A DNA stretch of 56,348 bases from NCBI GenBank assembly GCA_002298605.1, contig DBKS01000045.1, forward strand, positions 38,801-95,148, in the 5' to 3' direction. The notes under the pieces were generated by a model. It was not told the origin of the DNA and did no database searches. It worked only from the letters and a program-made list of their open reading frames with translations. Source of the stretch: Bifidobacterium sp. UBA744 (GTDB taxonomy: Bacteria; Actinomycetota; Actinomycetes; Actinomycetales; Bifidobacteriaceae). The position numbers and the translations under genes were made by a program. The number at the start of each line of letters is the position of its first letter. Positions within the stretch are counted from its first letter, which is position 1. Of the stretch, positions 31,141 through 44,741 are shown in pieces.

Positions 31141-33000
31141 CTACGCGAGGCCGGACAGCTTGTTGATCAGCTCGGGGTCTCGCGTGGCGCCCTTATCCGC
31201 CGAACGCGCGAAGGCGGCGTACGCCTTGAGGGCCAGCGAAACCTTGCGGTCGCGATGCGCCACATAGCCGTCGCCGGCCTCGAGCTCGGCCCGGCGCTGC
31301 GCAAGTTCCTCGTCGCTCAACTCGACGTTCACGGTACGCGCCGGAATGTCGATGTTGATGATGTCGCCGTTGCGGACCAGCGCTATCGGCCCCTTGCTCG
31401 CGGCCTCGGGGGCGATATGGCCGATGGACAGGCCGGAGGAGCCTCCGGAGTACCGGCCGTCGGTGAGCAACGCGACCTGCCTGCCGATGCCCTTGCCCTT
31501 GACGAAGGAGGTCGGGTACAGCATCTCCTGCATGCCCGGTCCGCCCTTGGGGCCCTCGTAGCGGATCACCAGAGCCATACCCGGCTTCAAGGTGTCGTTG
31601 AGAATGACCTCGATGGCCTGCTCCTGCGATTCGACGACCAGGGCCGGGCCGCGGAACTTCCAGATCTCCTGCGGTACGCCGGCCGTTTTCACCACGCAGC
31701 CGTCGGGGGCGAGGTTGCCGCGCAGCACGGCCAGACCGCCTTCGGTGACCGCCGGGTGATCGATGTCGTGGATGGCGCCGTTCACGCGATCCTTGTCGAG
31801 CGAATCGAACAGCGTCTCGTGCGTCCAGGGCTCCGGGGAGACGATATGCCCCGGCGCGGCGCGGAAGAAGGTGTCGGCTTCCTTGAGATGGCCGTCGCGC
31901 ATGATATCCCATGCGTTGAGCTTGTCCTCGAGGCTCGGGTAATCGACTGAGTGCACGTCGCGATGCAACTTGCCGGCGCGGTCCAGTTCGCCGAGAATGC
32001 CGGTGATGCCGCCGGCGCGATGCACGTCGGAGATCTCCCAGCTGCCGGATGGACTGGCCTTGCAGATGCAGGGCACGGTGTGGCTGATGCGCTCGATGTC
32101 GTCAAGGGTGAAGTCCACGTCGGCGGACTGGGCCATCGCCAGGATGTGCAGCACGGTGTTGGTGGAACCGCCCATGGCCACGTCCATGGTCATGGCGTTC
32201 TCAAAGGCGTGCTTGGTGGCGATGGAGCGGGGCAGCACGGACTCGTCGTTCTCGTGGTAATAGCGGTTGGCGAGCTCCACGATCATCTTGCCGGCGCGCT
32301 CGAACAACTGCTTGCGGAAGGCGTGGGAGGCCAGCACGGTGCCGTTGCCCGGCAGCGCCAGGCCAATGGCCTCCGTCAGGCAGTTCATCGAATTCGCGGT
32401 GAACATGCCGGCGCAGGAACCACAGGTGGGGCACACGGTTTTCTCGTAGGCGAGCAAATCCTCCTCGGAGACGTTGTCGTCGGCGGTGGCGTACATCACA
32501 TCGATCAGATCGGTGTTCTTCTTGACGGTGCCGTCGGAAAGCACCGTGGTGCCGGCTTCCATCGGGCCGCCGGAGACGAAAATCGTCGGGATGTTCAGAC
32601 GCAGCGCGGCCATCAGCATACCCGGGGTGATCTTGTCGCAGTTCGAGATGCAGATCAGCGCGTCGGCGCAGTGGGCGTTCACCTGATATTCCACGGTATC
32701 GGCGATGATGTCGCGGCTCGGCAGCGAGTACAGCATGCCGGTGTGCCCCATGGCGATGCCGTCGTCCACGGCCATGGTGTTGAACTCGCGGGGGATGCCG
32801 CCGGCCTGCTTCACCGCTTCGGAGACGAGGCGGCCGACCTTGTTGAGGTGCACATGGCCCGGCACGAATTCGTCGAAGGAATTCGCGATGGCGACAATCG
32901 GCTTGCCGAAATCCTTGCCGTCGACGCCGGCGGCGCGATACAGAGCTCGGGCGCCCGCAAAGACGCGCCCGTTCATGATTTTTTCAGAACGCATTTCCAT
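31141..33000 (-). CDS. ilvD: dihydroxy-acid dehydratase
   Basis: Iron-sulfur dehydratase of valine, isoleucine and pantothenate synthesis that converts 2,3-dihydroxy acids to 2-oxo acids. The cluster cysteines are in ISNCDKITPG and CPTCGSCAGMFTANSMN. The NCDK Lys and the GLSIGHIAPEAA signature are present. About 619 residues, normal. The ATG at 33000 (MEMRSEKIMNGR) is chosen; one at 33009 adds three residues. Neither has a clear Shine-Dalgarno. No other branched-chain genes are nearby. It lies between gmk and rpoZ. Confidence 0.96.
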   Translation of the reverse strand: MEMRSEKIMNGRVFAGARALYRAAGVDGKDFGKPIVAIANSFDEFVPGHVHLNKVGRLVSEAVKQAGGIPREFNTMAVDDGIAMGHTGMLYSLPSRDIIADTVEYQVNAHCADALICISNCDKITPGMLMAALRLNIPTIFVSGGPMEAGTTVLSDGTVKKNTDLIDVMYATADDNVSEEDLLAYEKTVCPTCGSCAGMFTANSMNCLTEAIGLALPGNGTVLASHAFRKQLFERAGKMIVELANRYYHENDESVLPRSIATKHAFENAMTMDVAMGGSTNTVLHILAMAQSADVDFTLDDIERISHTVPCICKASPSGSWEISDVHRAGGITGILGELDRAGKLHRDVHSVDYPSLEDKLNAWDIMRDGHLKEADTFFRAAPGHIVSPEPWTHETLFDSLDKDRVNGAIHDIDHPAVTEGGLAVLRGNLAPDGCVVKTAGVPQEIWKFRGPALVVESQEQAIEVILNDTLKPGMALVIRYEGPKGGPGMQEMLYPTSFVKGKGIGRQVALLTDGRYSGGSSGLSIGHIAPEAASKGPIALVRNGDIINIDIPARTVNVELSDEELAQRRAELEAGDGYVAHRDRKVSLALKAYAAFARSADKGATRDPELINKLSGLA

Positions 33001-33063
33001 ACGGACCATTCAAGCACTTGCAGAGGATACCGCTTTTGTCAATACCCAAAATGTGGAATTGCC

Positions 33064-33657
33064 CTAACGAAGATCGTATTCCCGCTCGATCAGCCGCCAC
33101 AACTCGTCGGCCGCCTCGTTCACCGTGGTGTTCACAATGGTGACGTCGAATTCGGATTCGGCGGCAAGCTCGACCTTGGCGGTTTCCAATCGACGCGCCT
33201 GTTGTTCCGGCGTTTCGGTGCCGCGACCGACAAGGCGTCGCTTCAGCTCGTCAAAACTCGGCGGCGCGAGAAACACATAGAGCACGTCGAGCCCCAGCTC
33301 GGCCGCGCGTTCCTTGACGCGGCGGGCGCCCTGCAGGTCGATTTCGAGAATGGTCGGGACGCCTTTGGCGAGATGCTCCTCAACCGGTTTGAGTGGCGTG
33401 CCGTAATGAGCCATGCCATGCACGACGGCCGTTTCCAGGAACTCGCCGTCGGCCTCCTTGCGGGCGAACTTCCCATCGTCCATGAACCAGTAGTTCACGC
33501 CGTCGACTTCTCCCGGACGCGGAGCCCTGGTGGTGGCCGAAACGGAAACCCATACCTCGGGGTGCTTGGCGCGCAGGGCGGACTCAACGGTTCCCTTGCC
33601 CACGGCGGTGGGCCCGGTGAGCACCATCAGCCGTCCGGAGGAATGGAACGTTGTCAT
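33064..33657 (-). CDS. gmk: guanylate kinase
   Basis: Phosphorylates GMP (and dGMP) to GDP with ATP. The P-loop is GPTAVGKGT; the GMP-binding region is SVSATTRAPRPGEVDGVNY; ILEIDLQGARRVK and the lid segment follow. 197 residues, normal. AAGGAG lies 10 bases before the ATG. The pyrF-like gene ends 67 bases upstream on the same strand. Confidence 0.96.
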   Translation of the reverse strand: MTTFHSSGRLMVLTGPTAVGKGTVESALRAKHPEVWVSVSATTRAPRPGEVDGVNYWFMDDGKFARKEADGEFLETAVVHGMAHYGTPLKPVEEHLAKGVPTILEIDLQGARRVKERAAELGLDVLYVFLAPPSFDELKRRLVGRGTETPEQQARRLETAKVELAAESEFDVTIVNTTVNEAADELWRLIEREYDLR

Positions 33658-33724
33658 AATTTGCGGCTCCTTACGGTAGGGACATTACGAACAGGGAATA
33701 ACGATAGCGGGACGTCTTGTCGGC

Positions 33725-34756
33725 TTATTCGCCGTCAGCCGCCGGATCGGAAGGCTGCCGCGTCGCGGCGGAGGACTGCTGAGCGCCGTTCCCGTCGACG
33801 GGGACGAAGGTCAATGGCGTGCTGGTTTCGGTTGCGCGGCCGAATGCGGACGATTCCTCGTCATCCTCGGCGTGATGCTCCTCAGTGGCTTCCAGCAACG
33901 CCTGACGCACATCCAGAGCGATCGACTCCGTCGCCTGGGACAGCATGGCGATATCCGGCCCGTGAGCGGCGATGAACCGGGACACCGTCACCAGCACATT
34001 GCCCGAGGTGCCACGGAACACCGTTTTGAGGTCCTTGGCTTCGGCGCCCTGCCACCCATATCCGGGAGACAGGATCGGGCCGGTGAATTTTGCCGGATCG
34101 ACCCCGGAATCCTTGATCCACTGGCCGATGGTCGCGCCGATGATCAGGCCGACGGAACCCATGCCCTCAATGTCGGCATTGTGTTTCTGCGCGGTGGAGG
34201 CGATGCCGTAGGCCACGGTTTTGCCCTTGTATTCGCCGGATTGTCTGATGGCGGTCTGCAGACTCGCCCCCTCCTGGTTGGAGGTCAGCGATGCGATGAA
34301 CACGCCACGGCCATTGTCCAGCGCCTCGTCGATCAGGCCGGACAGCGACCTGGCCCCGTAATACGGCAGCAGGGTGATCGCATCGGCCAGCAGAGGGGCG
34401 CCCGGCTTGAAATACGCGTCCGCGATGGCTGAAATGGTGGTGGACAATCCGCCGTGCAGACAATCCACGATGGTGATGATGCCCATCTGACGGGCTGCGT
34501 ACAGCACGCGCTCGAGCGCCGCGAAGCCTCTGGACCCGTAGCGCTCGAACATGGGGGTTTGGAATTTGACCGCTGCGGCCCGTCCGTGCGCGGCCTGCAG
34601 CATGCGCATGGAGAACAGTTCGGCGCCTTCGGCGTCGACGTTATATCCCCAATCGGTCAGAATCTTACGGTGAGGATCAATGCCAACGCAGAGCGGACCA
34701 TATTTGTCCATGCATTGTTTCAGACGCATTCCGAAATCGGAACGTCGCGTCTCCAT
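33725..34756 (-). CDS. orotidine-5'-phosphate decarboxylase homologue with degenerate catalytic motif
   Basis: A 343-residue protein clearly of the long (type 2) PyrF family, which turns OMP into UMP. Ligand-binding elements are kept: LCVGIDPH, AAVKFQTPMFERYG (Lys64), LTSNQEGASLQ, LSPGYGWQGAEA and VTVSRFI. The core catalytic D-x-K-x-x-D, usually in DAKRGDIGST, reads DCLHGGLST at 98-106: the Lys is Leu and the second Asp is Gly. Decarboxylation is therefore unlikely. A Ser/Glu-rich tail ends the protein. The ATG at 34756 has GAGGA 5 bases upstream; an ATG at 34780 sharing a base with the carB stop is the alternative. A functional pyrF is presumably elsewhere. Confidence 0.85.
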   Translation of the reverse strand: METRRSDFGMRLKQCMDKYGPLCVGIDPHRKILTDWGYNVDAEGAELFSMRMLQAAHGRAAAVKFQTPMFERYGSRGFAALERVLYAARQMGIITIVDCLHGGLSTTISAIADAYFKPGAPLLADAITLLPYYGARSLSGLIDEALDNGRGVFIASLTSNQEGASLQTAIRQSGEYKGKTVAYGIASTAQKHNADIEGMGSVGLIIGATIGQWIKDSGVDPAKFTGPILSPGYGWQGAEAKDLKTVFRGTSGNVLVTVSRFIAAHGPDIAMLSQATESIALDVRQALLEATEEHHAEDDEESSAFGRATETSTPLTFVPVDGNGAQQSSAATRQPSDPAADGE

Positions 34757-34779
34757 TGGTTCCTCACCGTACAGATCCA

Positions 34780-38163
<3,384 letters not shown>

Positions 38164-38168
38164 CTACT

Positions 38169-39374
38169 TCACTCACCTTCCTTGTTGTGGCGCGGATTAT
38201 CGCGCATAAGGTCGACGAAACGATCAAACAGGTAGGCTGCGTCGTGAGGACCGGCAGCCGCCTCCGGATGATACTGGACGGAGAATGCGGGGATATCCAG
38301 GCACTGGAGTCCCTCGACCACGTCGTCATTGAGATCGATGTGGCTGACGCGCACCCTGCCGTACTTGCCGTCGCCCCACGGAGAAGGCACCGGATCGCCT
38401 TGGGGGGCGTCAACGGCGAATCCATGGTTGTGGGCGGTGATCTCCACCTTGCCGGTGGTGAGGTCCATCACCGGCTGGTTGACGCCGCGGTGACCGAACT
38501 TCAGCTTGTAGGTGCCGAATCCAAGCGCACGGCCAAGAATCTGGTTTCCGAAGCAGATGCCGAAGAACGGATACCCGGCATCGAGCACTTCGCGCAGCAG
38601 CGTCACGATCTGGTCGGCCTCGCCCGGGTCGCCGGGGCCGTTCGAGAAGAACACGCCGTCCGGATGGAGCGCCTCCAGCTCGCTGAAGGTGACGGTGGAC
38701 GGCACGACGTGCACGCGGCAGCCGCGCTCGGCCATACGATGCGGGGTCATGCCCTTGATGCCCAGATCCACGGCGGCGACGGTGAACAGCGGGTCCTTGC
38801 CCTCGAATTCGCCGCAGGGCTCGATGGTGTAGCCTTCCTTGGTGGAAACTTCGTCATACAGGCTCAGACCCGCCATCTGAGGGGTCTGCCGAACCTCCTC
38901 CAGCAGTTCCTCGACGGTTTTCGCCTTGCCCTCGGCATTGACGAGCGCATCGCCGGAAAAGATGCCTGCGCGCATCACGCCTGCGGACCGCAGATGACGC
39001 ACAAGCTTACGGGTGTCGATATGAGACAGCCCCACAATGTCGTTCTTGGCGAGATCATCGTCCAGTGATCCCTTGGCGCGCCAATTGCTGACCACCGGGC
39101 TGGGATCGCGAACAACGTAGCCAGCCACCCAGATACGCTGAGATTCCGGATCCTCGTCGTTCACACCGGTGTCGCCGATATGCGGGAAGGTCTGCACAAC
39201 AATCTGGCGATCATATGACGGATCGGTCAGCGTTTCCTGATAACCGGTCATGCCGGTTGCAAACACAATCTCGCCGGCCGTCTTACCGAGCGCACCATAG
39301 GGTTCTCCGACATAGACTTGCCCGTCCTCAAGGACGAGAACGGCATCTTCCGGGGAAAAGCTCAGGTTCACCAT
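38169..39374 (-). CDS. carA: carbamoyl-phosphate synthase small subunit
   Basis: Glutamine amidotransferase subunit that supplies ammonia to CarB. The N-terminal small-subunit domain (LVLEDGQVYVGEPYG, FATGMTGYQETLTDPSY) is followed by a class-I GATase domain with nucleophile Cys in FFGICFGNQILGRA and His/Glu in VQYHPEA. 401 residues. A GGGGG element lies just before the ATG. Order carA-carB-pyrF-like is compact. nusB precedes it by 54 bases on the same strand. Confidence 0.97.
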   Translation of the reverse strand: MVNLSFSPEDAVLVLEDGQVYVGEPYGALGKTAGEIVFATGMTGYQETLTDPSYDRQIVVQTFPHIGDTGVNDEDPESQRIWVAGYVVRDPSPVVSNWRAKGSLDDDLAKNDIVGLSHIDTRKLVRHLRSAGVMRAGIFSGDALVNAEGKAKTVEELLEEVRQTPQMAGLSLYDEVSTKEGYTIEPCGEFEGKDPLFTVAAVDLGIKGMTPHRMAERGCRVHVVPSTVTFSELEALHPDGVFFSNGPGDPGEADQIVTLLREVLDAGYPFFGICFGNQILGRALGFGTYKLKFGHRGVNQPVMDLTTGKVEITAHNHGFAVDAPQGDPVPSPWGDGKYGRVRVSHIDLNDDVVEGLQCLDIPAFSVQYHPEAAAGPHDAAYLFDRFVDLMRDNPRHNKEGE

Positions 39375-39428
39375 AACCCCCTAGTTCTTAAGGACATTCG
39401 TAATTACCTTAGTCGTCGGCTGGGACGC

Positions 39429-39887
39429 TCAGGCTGCCGAGGCCGAGCCGTCGGATTGCGCCGGTTCGGTCTTCTCTGCGGCGGCTTCATCCTTTGCCGC
39501 GCACACGGCGGACAGCAGCCCGTGGATGAAACCCGGCGCCTCGGCGTCGGACAGCGTCTTGGCCAGGATCAGAGCCTCGTCAATGGCCACCTTGTCGGGC
39601 ACTTCATCATTGAACAGAATTTCCCAAGCGCCAATGCGCAGAATATTACGGTCAACGACTGCCATGCGGCGAAGCTTCCAGCTCGTCGACTTCTCATTGA
39701 GGATGCGATCAATCTCGTGCTGATGATCGGCGACGCCTCGAACGATTTCTATGGCGTAATCAGGCAGCGGGGTCTGGGCGCCAGGCTGTTCGATGCGTTC
39801 AGCAAGAAGGGACAGGAAATCCTGTCCCTTCTCATCCGCTTCGTACAACGTATTCAGCGCCCTCTTACGAGCGGTGGAACGTGCCAT
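39429..39887 (-). CDS. nusB: transcription antitermination factor NusB
   Basis: A 152-residue helical protein that binds boxA RNA with NusE (S10) to prevent early termination, mainly of rRNA operons. The signatures are ARSTARKRALNTLYEAD at the N-terminus, LRRMAVVDRNILRIGAWEIL, and VAIDEALILAKTLSD. A low-complexity tail (EKTEPAQSDGSASAA) is added. It follows efp by 29 bases, the common efp-nusB arrangement. Confidence 0.95.
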   Translation of the reverse strand: MARSTARKRALNTLYEADEKGQDFLSLLAERIEQPGAQTPLPDYAIEIVRGVADHQHEIDRILNEKSTSWKLRRMAVVDRNILRIGAWEILFNDEVPDKVAIDEALILAKTLSDAEAPGFIHGLLSAVCAAKDEAAAEKTEPAQSDGSASAA

Positions 39888-39916
39888 GTGAAGCTATTCT
39901 CCTTGCTGTCCCGAGA

Positions 39917-40480
39917 TCAGTTCTCGCGGCCGATGTAGGAGCCGTCGCGGGTGTCGACCTTGACCTTGTCGCCTTCGTTGATGAACAGCGGCACCTGGAT
40001 CTCGGCACCGGTCTCGACGGTTGCGGGCTTGGTGCCGGCGGTGGAACGGCCACCCTGCAGGCCGGGCTCGGTGTGGGTGACTTCCAGAATCACGGAAGCC
40101 GGCAGCTCAACGCTCAGCGGAGTGTCGTCATGGAAGGAGACGATGCAATCCGTGCCTTCGAGCATGAACTTGGCGGCGTCGCCGACCAGATCCTTGGAGA
40201 TGTAGATCTGGTCATAGGTCTGCATGTCCATGAACACGAAGTTGTCGCCATCCTCGTAGGAATACTGCAGGTTGCGGTTGTCGACGGTCTCGAACTCAAC
40301 CTTCATGCCCGCGTTGAAAGTCTTGTCCACGATCTTGCCGGACAGCACGTTCTTGATGGTGGTACGCACGAAGGCGGGACCCTTGCCCGGCTTGACATGC
40401 TGGAACTTGGTGACGGTCCAGAGCTGTCCGTCAAGGTTCAAAACAGAGCCATTCTTAATATCGTTGGTAGTCTGTGCCAC
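39917..40480 (-). CDS. efp: elongation factor P
   Basis: Binds between the ribosomal P and E sites and relieves stalling at proline runs. The 187-residue form begins with a GTG start, MAQTTNDIKNGSVLN, with AGGTGA 6 bases upstream; a further GTG three codons up (40489) is rejected because it overlaps that site. The domain I loop at the CCA end reads KPGKGPAF, with the conserved Lys between prolines. This PGKGP loop marks the actinobacterial subfamily in which the Lys is functional without modification. Domain III ends VDTRDGSYIGREN. Confidence 0.96.
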   Translation of the reverse strand: MAQTTNDIKNGSVLNLDGQLWTVTKFQHVKPGKGPAFVRTTIKNVLSGKIVDKTFNAGMKVEFETVDNRNLQYSYEDGDNFVFMDMQTYDQIYISKDLVGDAAKFMLEGTDCIVSFHDDTPLSVELPASVILEVTHTEPGLQGGRSTAGTKPATVETGAEIQVPLFINEGDKVKVDTRDGSYIGREN

Positions 40481-40533
40481 GTTATTCACCTATTTTCAAA
40501 CTAACTTGGGCGAACCCAAAAATCGCCTTGGCT

Positions 40534-40542
40534 ATTATGCCA
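40534..40542 (-). promoter_or_regulatory. extended -10 promoter of efp
   Basis: TGGCATAAT on the minus strand: an extended TGN plus CATAAT, one mismatch from TATAAT. It would give a leader of about 50 bases before the GTG start. Confidence 0.55.
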
Positions 40543-40621
40543 TATCCCCTCTACCAAGAACATTCAGCCTGTTCGCCCGCATATCGCAAGGGTCATTGAC
40601 GTTCGAGACGGCGATATGCAA

Positions 40622-40653
40622 GGAACCCCTTGGAATATCTCCCAAGGGGTTCC
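40622..40653 (-). terminator. terminator of tuf
   Basis: GGAACCCCTTGG (40622-40633) pairs perfectly with CCAAGGGGTTCC (40642-40653), 8-base loop. It lies ~52 bases after the tuf stop, between tuf and efp. The T-tract on the minus strand is weak. Confidence 0.75.
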
Positions 40654-40705
40654 CATGCGCTACAACCGCGCGTGTGTCAGATAACCGACATTATCGCCGA
40701 GGCAA

Positions 40706-41905
<1,200 letters not shown>

Positions 41906-42020
41906 GTGTGTTGGTCCTCCTGGACTCTTGTAGTTGTGTTCCCCGCGCTTGCTTCGCGCGAGGGTTCTCGCTACCTATTTACTGGGTTTCTGGGTTGTGT
42001 GCCACAGTGTGCCCTGAACC

Positions 42021-42052
42021 CAGTCAACGCTACAAGATTCTAGCGCTGACTG
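42021..42052 (-). promoter_or_regulatory. inverted repeat and possible tuf promoter between fusA and tuf
   Basis: CAGTCAACGCT (42021-42031) pairs with AGCGCTGACTG (42042-42052), one mismatch, 10-base loop. The loop edge carries TAGAAT on the minus strand (42042-42037), a fair -10. It could be an attenuating hairpin after fusA or part of a tuf promoter; the sequence does not decide. Confidence 0.4.
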
Positions 42053-42083
42053 GGGACAGTGCGCGACATTGCGGCAACGCGTG

Positions 42084-44210
42084 TCACTCGCCGCGCTGGG
42101 CCTTGATGATCTCGTCGGAGACGCTCTTCGGCACCTCCGCATAGGAATCCATCTCCATGGTGAACACGGCGCGTCCCTGGGTCTTGGAACGAAGGTCGCC
42201 GATGTAGCCGAACATTTCGGCCAGCGGCACCTTGGCGTCAATGATCTTCACGCCGGTGCCGTCGTTCATCGAGGTGATGCTGCCACGACGCTGGTTCAGG
42301 TCGCCGATCACGTCGCCCATGTAATCCTCGGGCGTACGGACCTCGACCTTCATGATCGGTTCGAGGATCACCGGCTTGGCCTTGGGCGCAGCCTCCTTGA
42401 AGCACATGGAGCCTGCGAGCTTGAAGGCCATTTCGGAGGAATCGACCGGGTGCATCTGGCCGTCCTTGATGACGGCCTTGACGCCCACCACCGGGAAGCC
42501 TGCGAGAATGCCGGATTCCATGGCTTCCTTGACGCCAGCCTCGATCGGTCCGATGAACTCCTGCGAGATGTGACCGCCGGTGACGAGGTTCTCGAATTCG
42601 AAGGTCTTGCCATCGCTGGTGTCGAGCGGTTCGAAGTCCATGAGGACCTTTGCGAACTGGCCGGAACCACCGGTCTGCTTCTTGTGGGTGTAGCCCTGGT
42701 CGATGACGGCCTTGCGGATGGTCTCGCGATAGGAGACCTGCGGCTTGCCCTGGTTGCACTCCACCTTGAACTCGCGACGCATGCGGTCGACGATGATGTC
42801 GAGCTGGAGCTCGCCCATGCCGGCGATCAGGGTCTGGCCGGACTCTTCGTCCGTGGTGACCTGGAAGGTCGGGTCCTCTTCGGACAGCTTCGCGAGGGCG
42901 ATGCCCATCTTCTCCTGGTCGGCCTTGGTCTTCGGCTCGACGGCCACCTGGATCACGGGATCCGGGAAGGTCATGGAGTTGAGGGTGATCGGGGCGTCCA
43001 TGGCGCACAGGGTGTCGCCGGTGGTGACGTTCTTCAGACCCACGAAGGTGTATATGTTGCCGGCATCGGCCTCGTCCATCGGGTTTTCCTTGTCGGCGTG
43101 CATCTGGAAGATCTTGCCGATGCGTTCCTTCTTCTCACGGGTGGAGTCGAGCACGGAGTCGCCGGGCTTGACCGAACCGGAGTAGACGCGGACGAACACG
43201 AGCTTGCCGTAGAAGGGATGGGTGGAGATCTTGAAGACCAGAGCCGAGAACGGATCGGACTTCAGCGGCTTGCGGTCGATCTCGATGGACTCGTCCTTCG
43301 GATCGTAGCCCTTGATCGCGGGCACATCCTCCGGGGAGGGGAGATAGTCGACCACGCCGTCAAGCATGGGCTGGACGCCCTTGTCCTTGAAGGCGGAGCC
43401 GCAGAAGACCGGGAAGGCCTCCTTCGCGATGGTGAGCTTGCGCACGCCGTCGCGAATGTCTTCCTTCGACAGGTCGCCGTCCTCGAAGAACTTGTTCATC
43501 AGGTCATCGTCCGCCTCGGCGGCGGCCTCGACCAGCTCCTCGTGGTACTGCTGCGCCTTGTCCTTGAGGTCCTCGGGGATGTCGGTGGTGTCGTACTTCG
43601 CACCGAGCTCCTCGAGGCCGTTCCAGACGTAGGCCTTCATCTCGACCAGATCGACGACGCCGGTGAAGTCGTTCTCAGCGCCGATCGGCAGCTGCATGAC
43701 GAGCGGCTTGGCGCCGAGCTTGTCCTTGATGGTGTCGACGGAGTAGTAGAAGTTCGCGCCCAGCTTGTCCATCTTGTTGATGAAGCAGATACGCGGAACG
43801 CCGTACTTGTCGGCCTGACGCCACACGGTCTCGGACTGGGGCTCCACGCCCTCCTTGCCGTCGAAGACGGCCACGGCGCCATCGAGCACGCGCAGGGAGC
43901 GCTCCACCTCGGCGGTGAAGTCCACGTGGCCGGGGGTGTCGATGATGTTGATCTGGAAACGTTCCTTGGTGTCGTGAGACTGACGCTTCCAGAAGCAGGT
44001 GGTGGCGGCGGACTGGATGGTGATGCCGCGCTCCTGTTCCTGTGCCATGAAGTCCATCGTCGAGGCGCCATCGTGGGTCTCGCCGATCTTGTAGTTCTTA
44101 CCGGTGTAGAACAGGATACGCTCGGTGGTGGTGGTCTTACCGGCATCGATGTGAGCCATGATGCCGATGTTGCGGACGTGATGAAGGTCCGAAAGCACCT
44201 CTTCAGCCAT
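42084..44210 (-). CDS. fusA: elongation factor G
   Basis: GTPase that drives ribosomal translocation and recycling. G1 is AHIDAGKTTTTERILFYTG, switch I contains QERGITIQSAATT, G3 is DTPGHVDF, and G4 is NKMD. Domains II-V follow through to the C-terminal GDLNQRRGSITSM segment. 708 residues, normal. AAGGAACAATA precedes the ATG. Third gene of the str operon, 54 bases after rpsG. Confidence 0.98.
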   Translation of the reverse strand: MAEEVLSDLHHVRNIGIMAHIDAGKTTTTERILFYTGKNYKIGETHDGASTMDFMAQEQERGITIQSAATTCFWKRQSHDTKERFQINIIDTPGHVDFTAEVERSLRVLDGAVAVFDGKEGVEPQSETVWRQADKYGVPRICFINKMDKLGANFYYSVDTIKDKLGAKPLVMQLPIGAENDFTGVVDLVEMKAYVWNGLEELGAKYDTTDIPEDLKDKAQQYHEELVEAAAEADDDLMNKFFEDGDLSKEDIRDGVRKLTIAKEAFPVFCGSAFKDKGVQPMLDGVVDYLPSPEDVPAIKGYDPKDESIEIDRKPLKSDPFSALVFKISTHPFYGKLVFVRVYSGSVKPGDSVLDSTREKKERIGKIFQMHADKENPMDEADAGNIYTFVGLKNVTTGDTLCAMDAPITLNSMTFPDPVIQVAVEPKTKADQEKMGIALAKLSEEDPTFQVTTDEESGQTLIAGMGELQLDIIVDRMRREFKVECNQGKPQVSYRETIRKAVIDQGYTHKKQTGGSGQFAKVLMDFEPLDTSDGKTFEFENLVTGGHISQEFIGPIEAGVKEAMESGILAGFPVVGVKAVIKDGQMHPVDSSEMAFKLAGSMCFKEAAPKAKPVILEPIMKVEVRTPEDYMGDVIGDLNQRRGSITSMNDGTGVKIIDAKVPLAEMFGYIGDLRSKTQGRAVFTMEMDSYAEVPKSVSDEIIKAQRGE

Positions 44211-44264
44211 TATTGTTCCTTAACTCTCTTATCGAGCTGTATGTTTGTTTCTGGCTATTCCAGA

Positions 44265-44735
44265 CTACCAGCGGTAGTGGGCGAACGCCTTGTTGGCCTC
44301 GGCCATCTTGTGGGTGTCCTCACGACGCTTCACGGAAGCGCCCAGACCGTTGGAGGCATCGAGGATCTCGTTCGCCAGACGCTCGGCCATGGTCTTCTCG
44401 CGACGGGCGCGGGAGAAGTCGGTGAGCCAGCGCAGGGACAGCGTGTTGGCGCGGTTCGGCTTGACCTCGACGGGCACCTGGTAGGTGGCGCCGCCGACTC
44501 GGCGGGAACGCACCTCGAGGGACGGACGAATGTTGTCGAGGGCGCGCTTGAGCACGGCCACCGGCTCCTGATCGGTCTTTTCCTTGACCATATCGAGGGC
44601 GGAGTAGACGATGTCCTCGGCGATGGACTTCTTGCCGTCGAGGAGGATCTTGTTGATCAGCTGCGCGACGACGGTGGAACCGTAGATGGGATCGGGCAGC
44701 AGGGTGTGCTTCTTGGAGGGTCCTTTACGAGACAT
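44265..44735 (-). CDS. rpsG: 30S ribosomal protein S7
   Basis: Primary 16S rRNA binder that nucleates assembly of the 30S head and lines the mRNA exit region. The 156-residue protein begins MSRKGPSKKHTLLPDPIYGS. The signature DPIYGSTVVAQLINKILLDG and the beta-arm RRVGGATYQVPVEV are present. Starts 6 bases after the rpsL stop. Confidence 0.98.
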   Translation of the reverse strand: MSRKGPSKKHTLLPDPIYGSTVVAQLINKILLDGKKSIAEDIVYSALDMVKEKTDQEPVAVLKRALDNIRPSLEVRSRRVGGATYQVPVEVKPNRANTLSLRWLTDFSRARREKTMAERLANEILDASNGLGASVKRREDTHKMAEANKAFAHYRW

Positions 44736-44741
44736 AATCTA

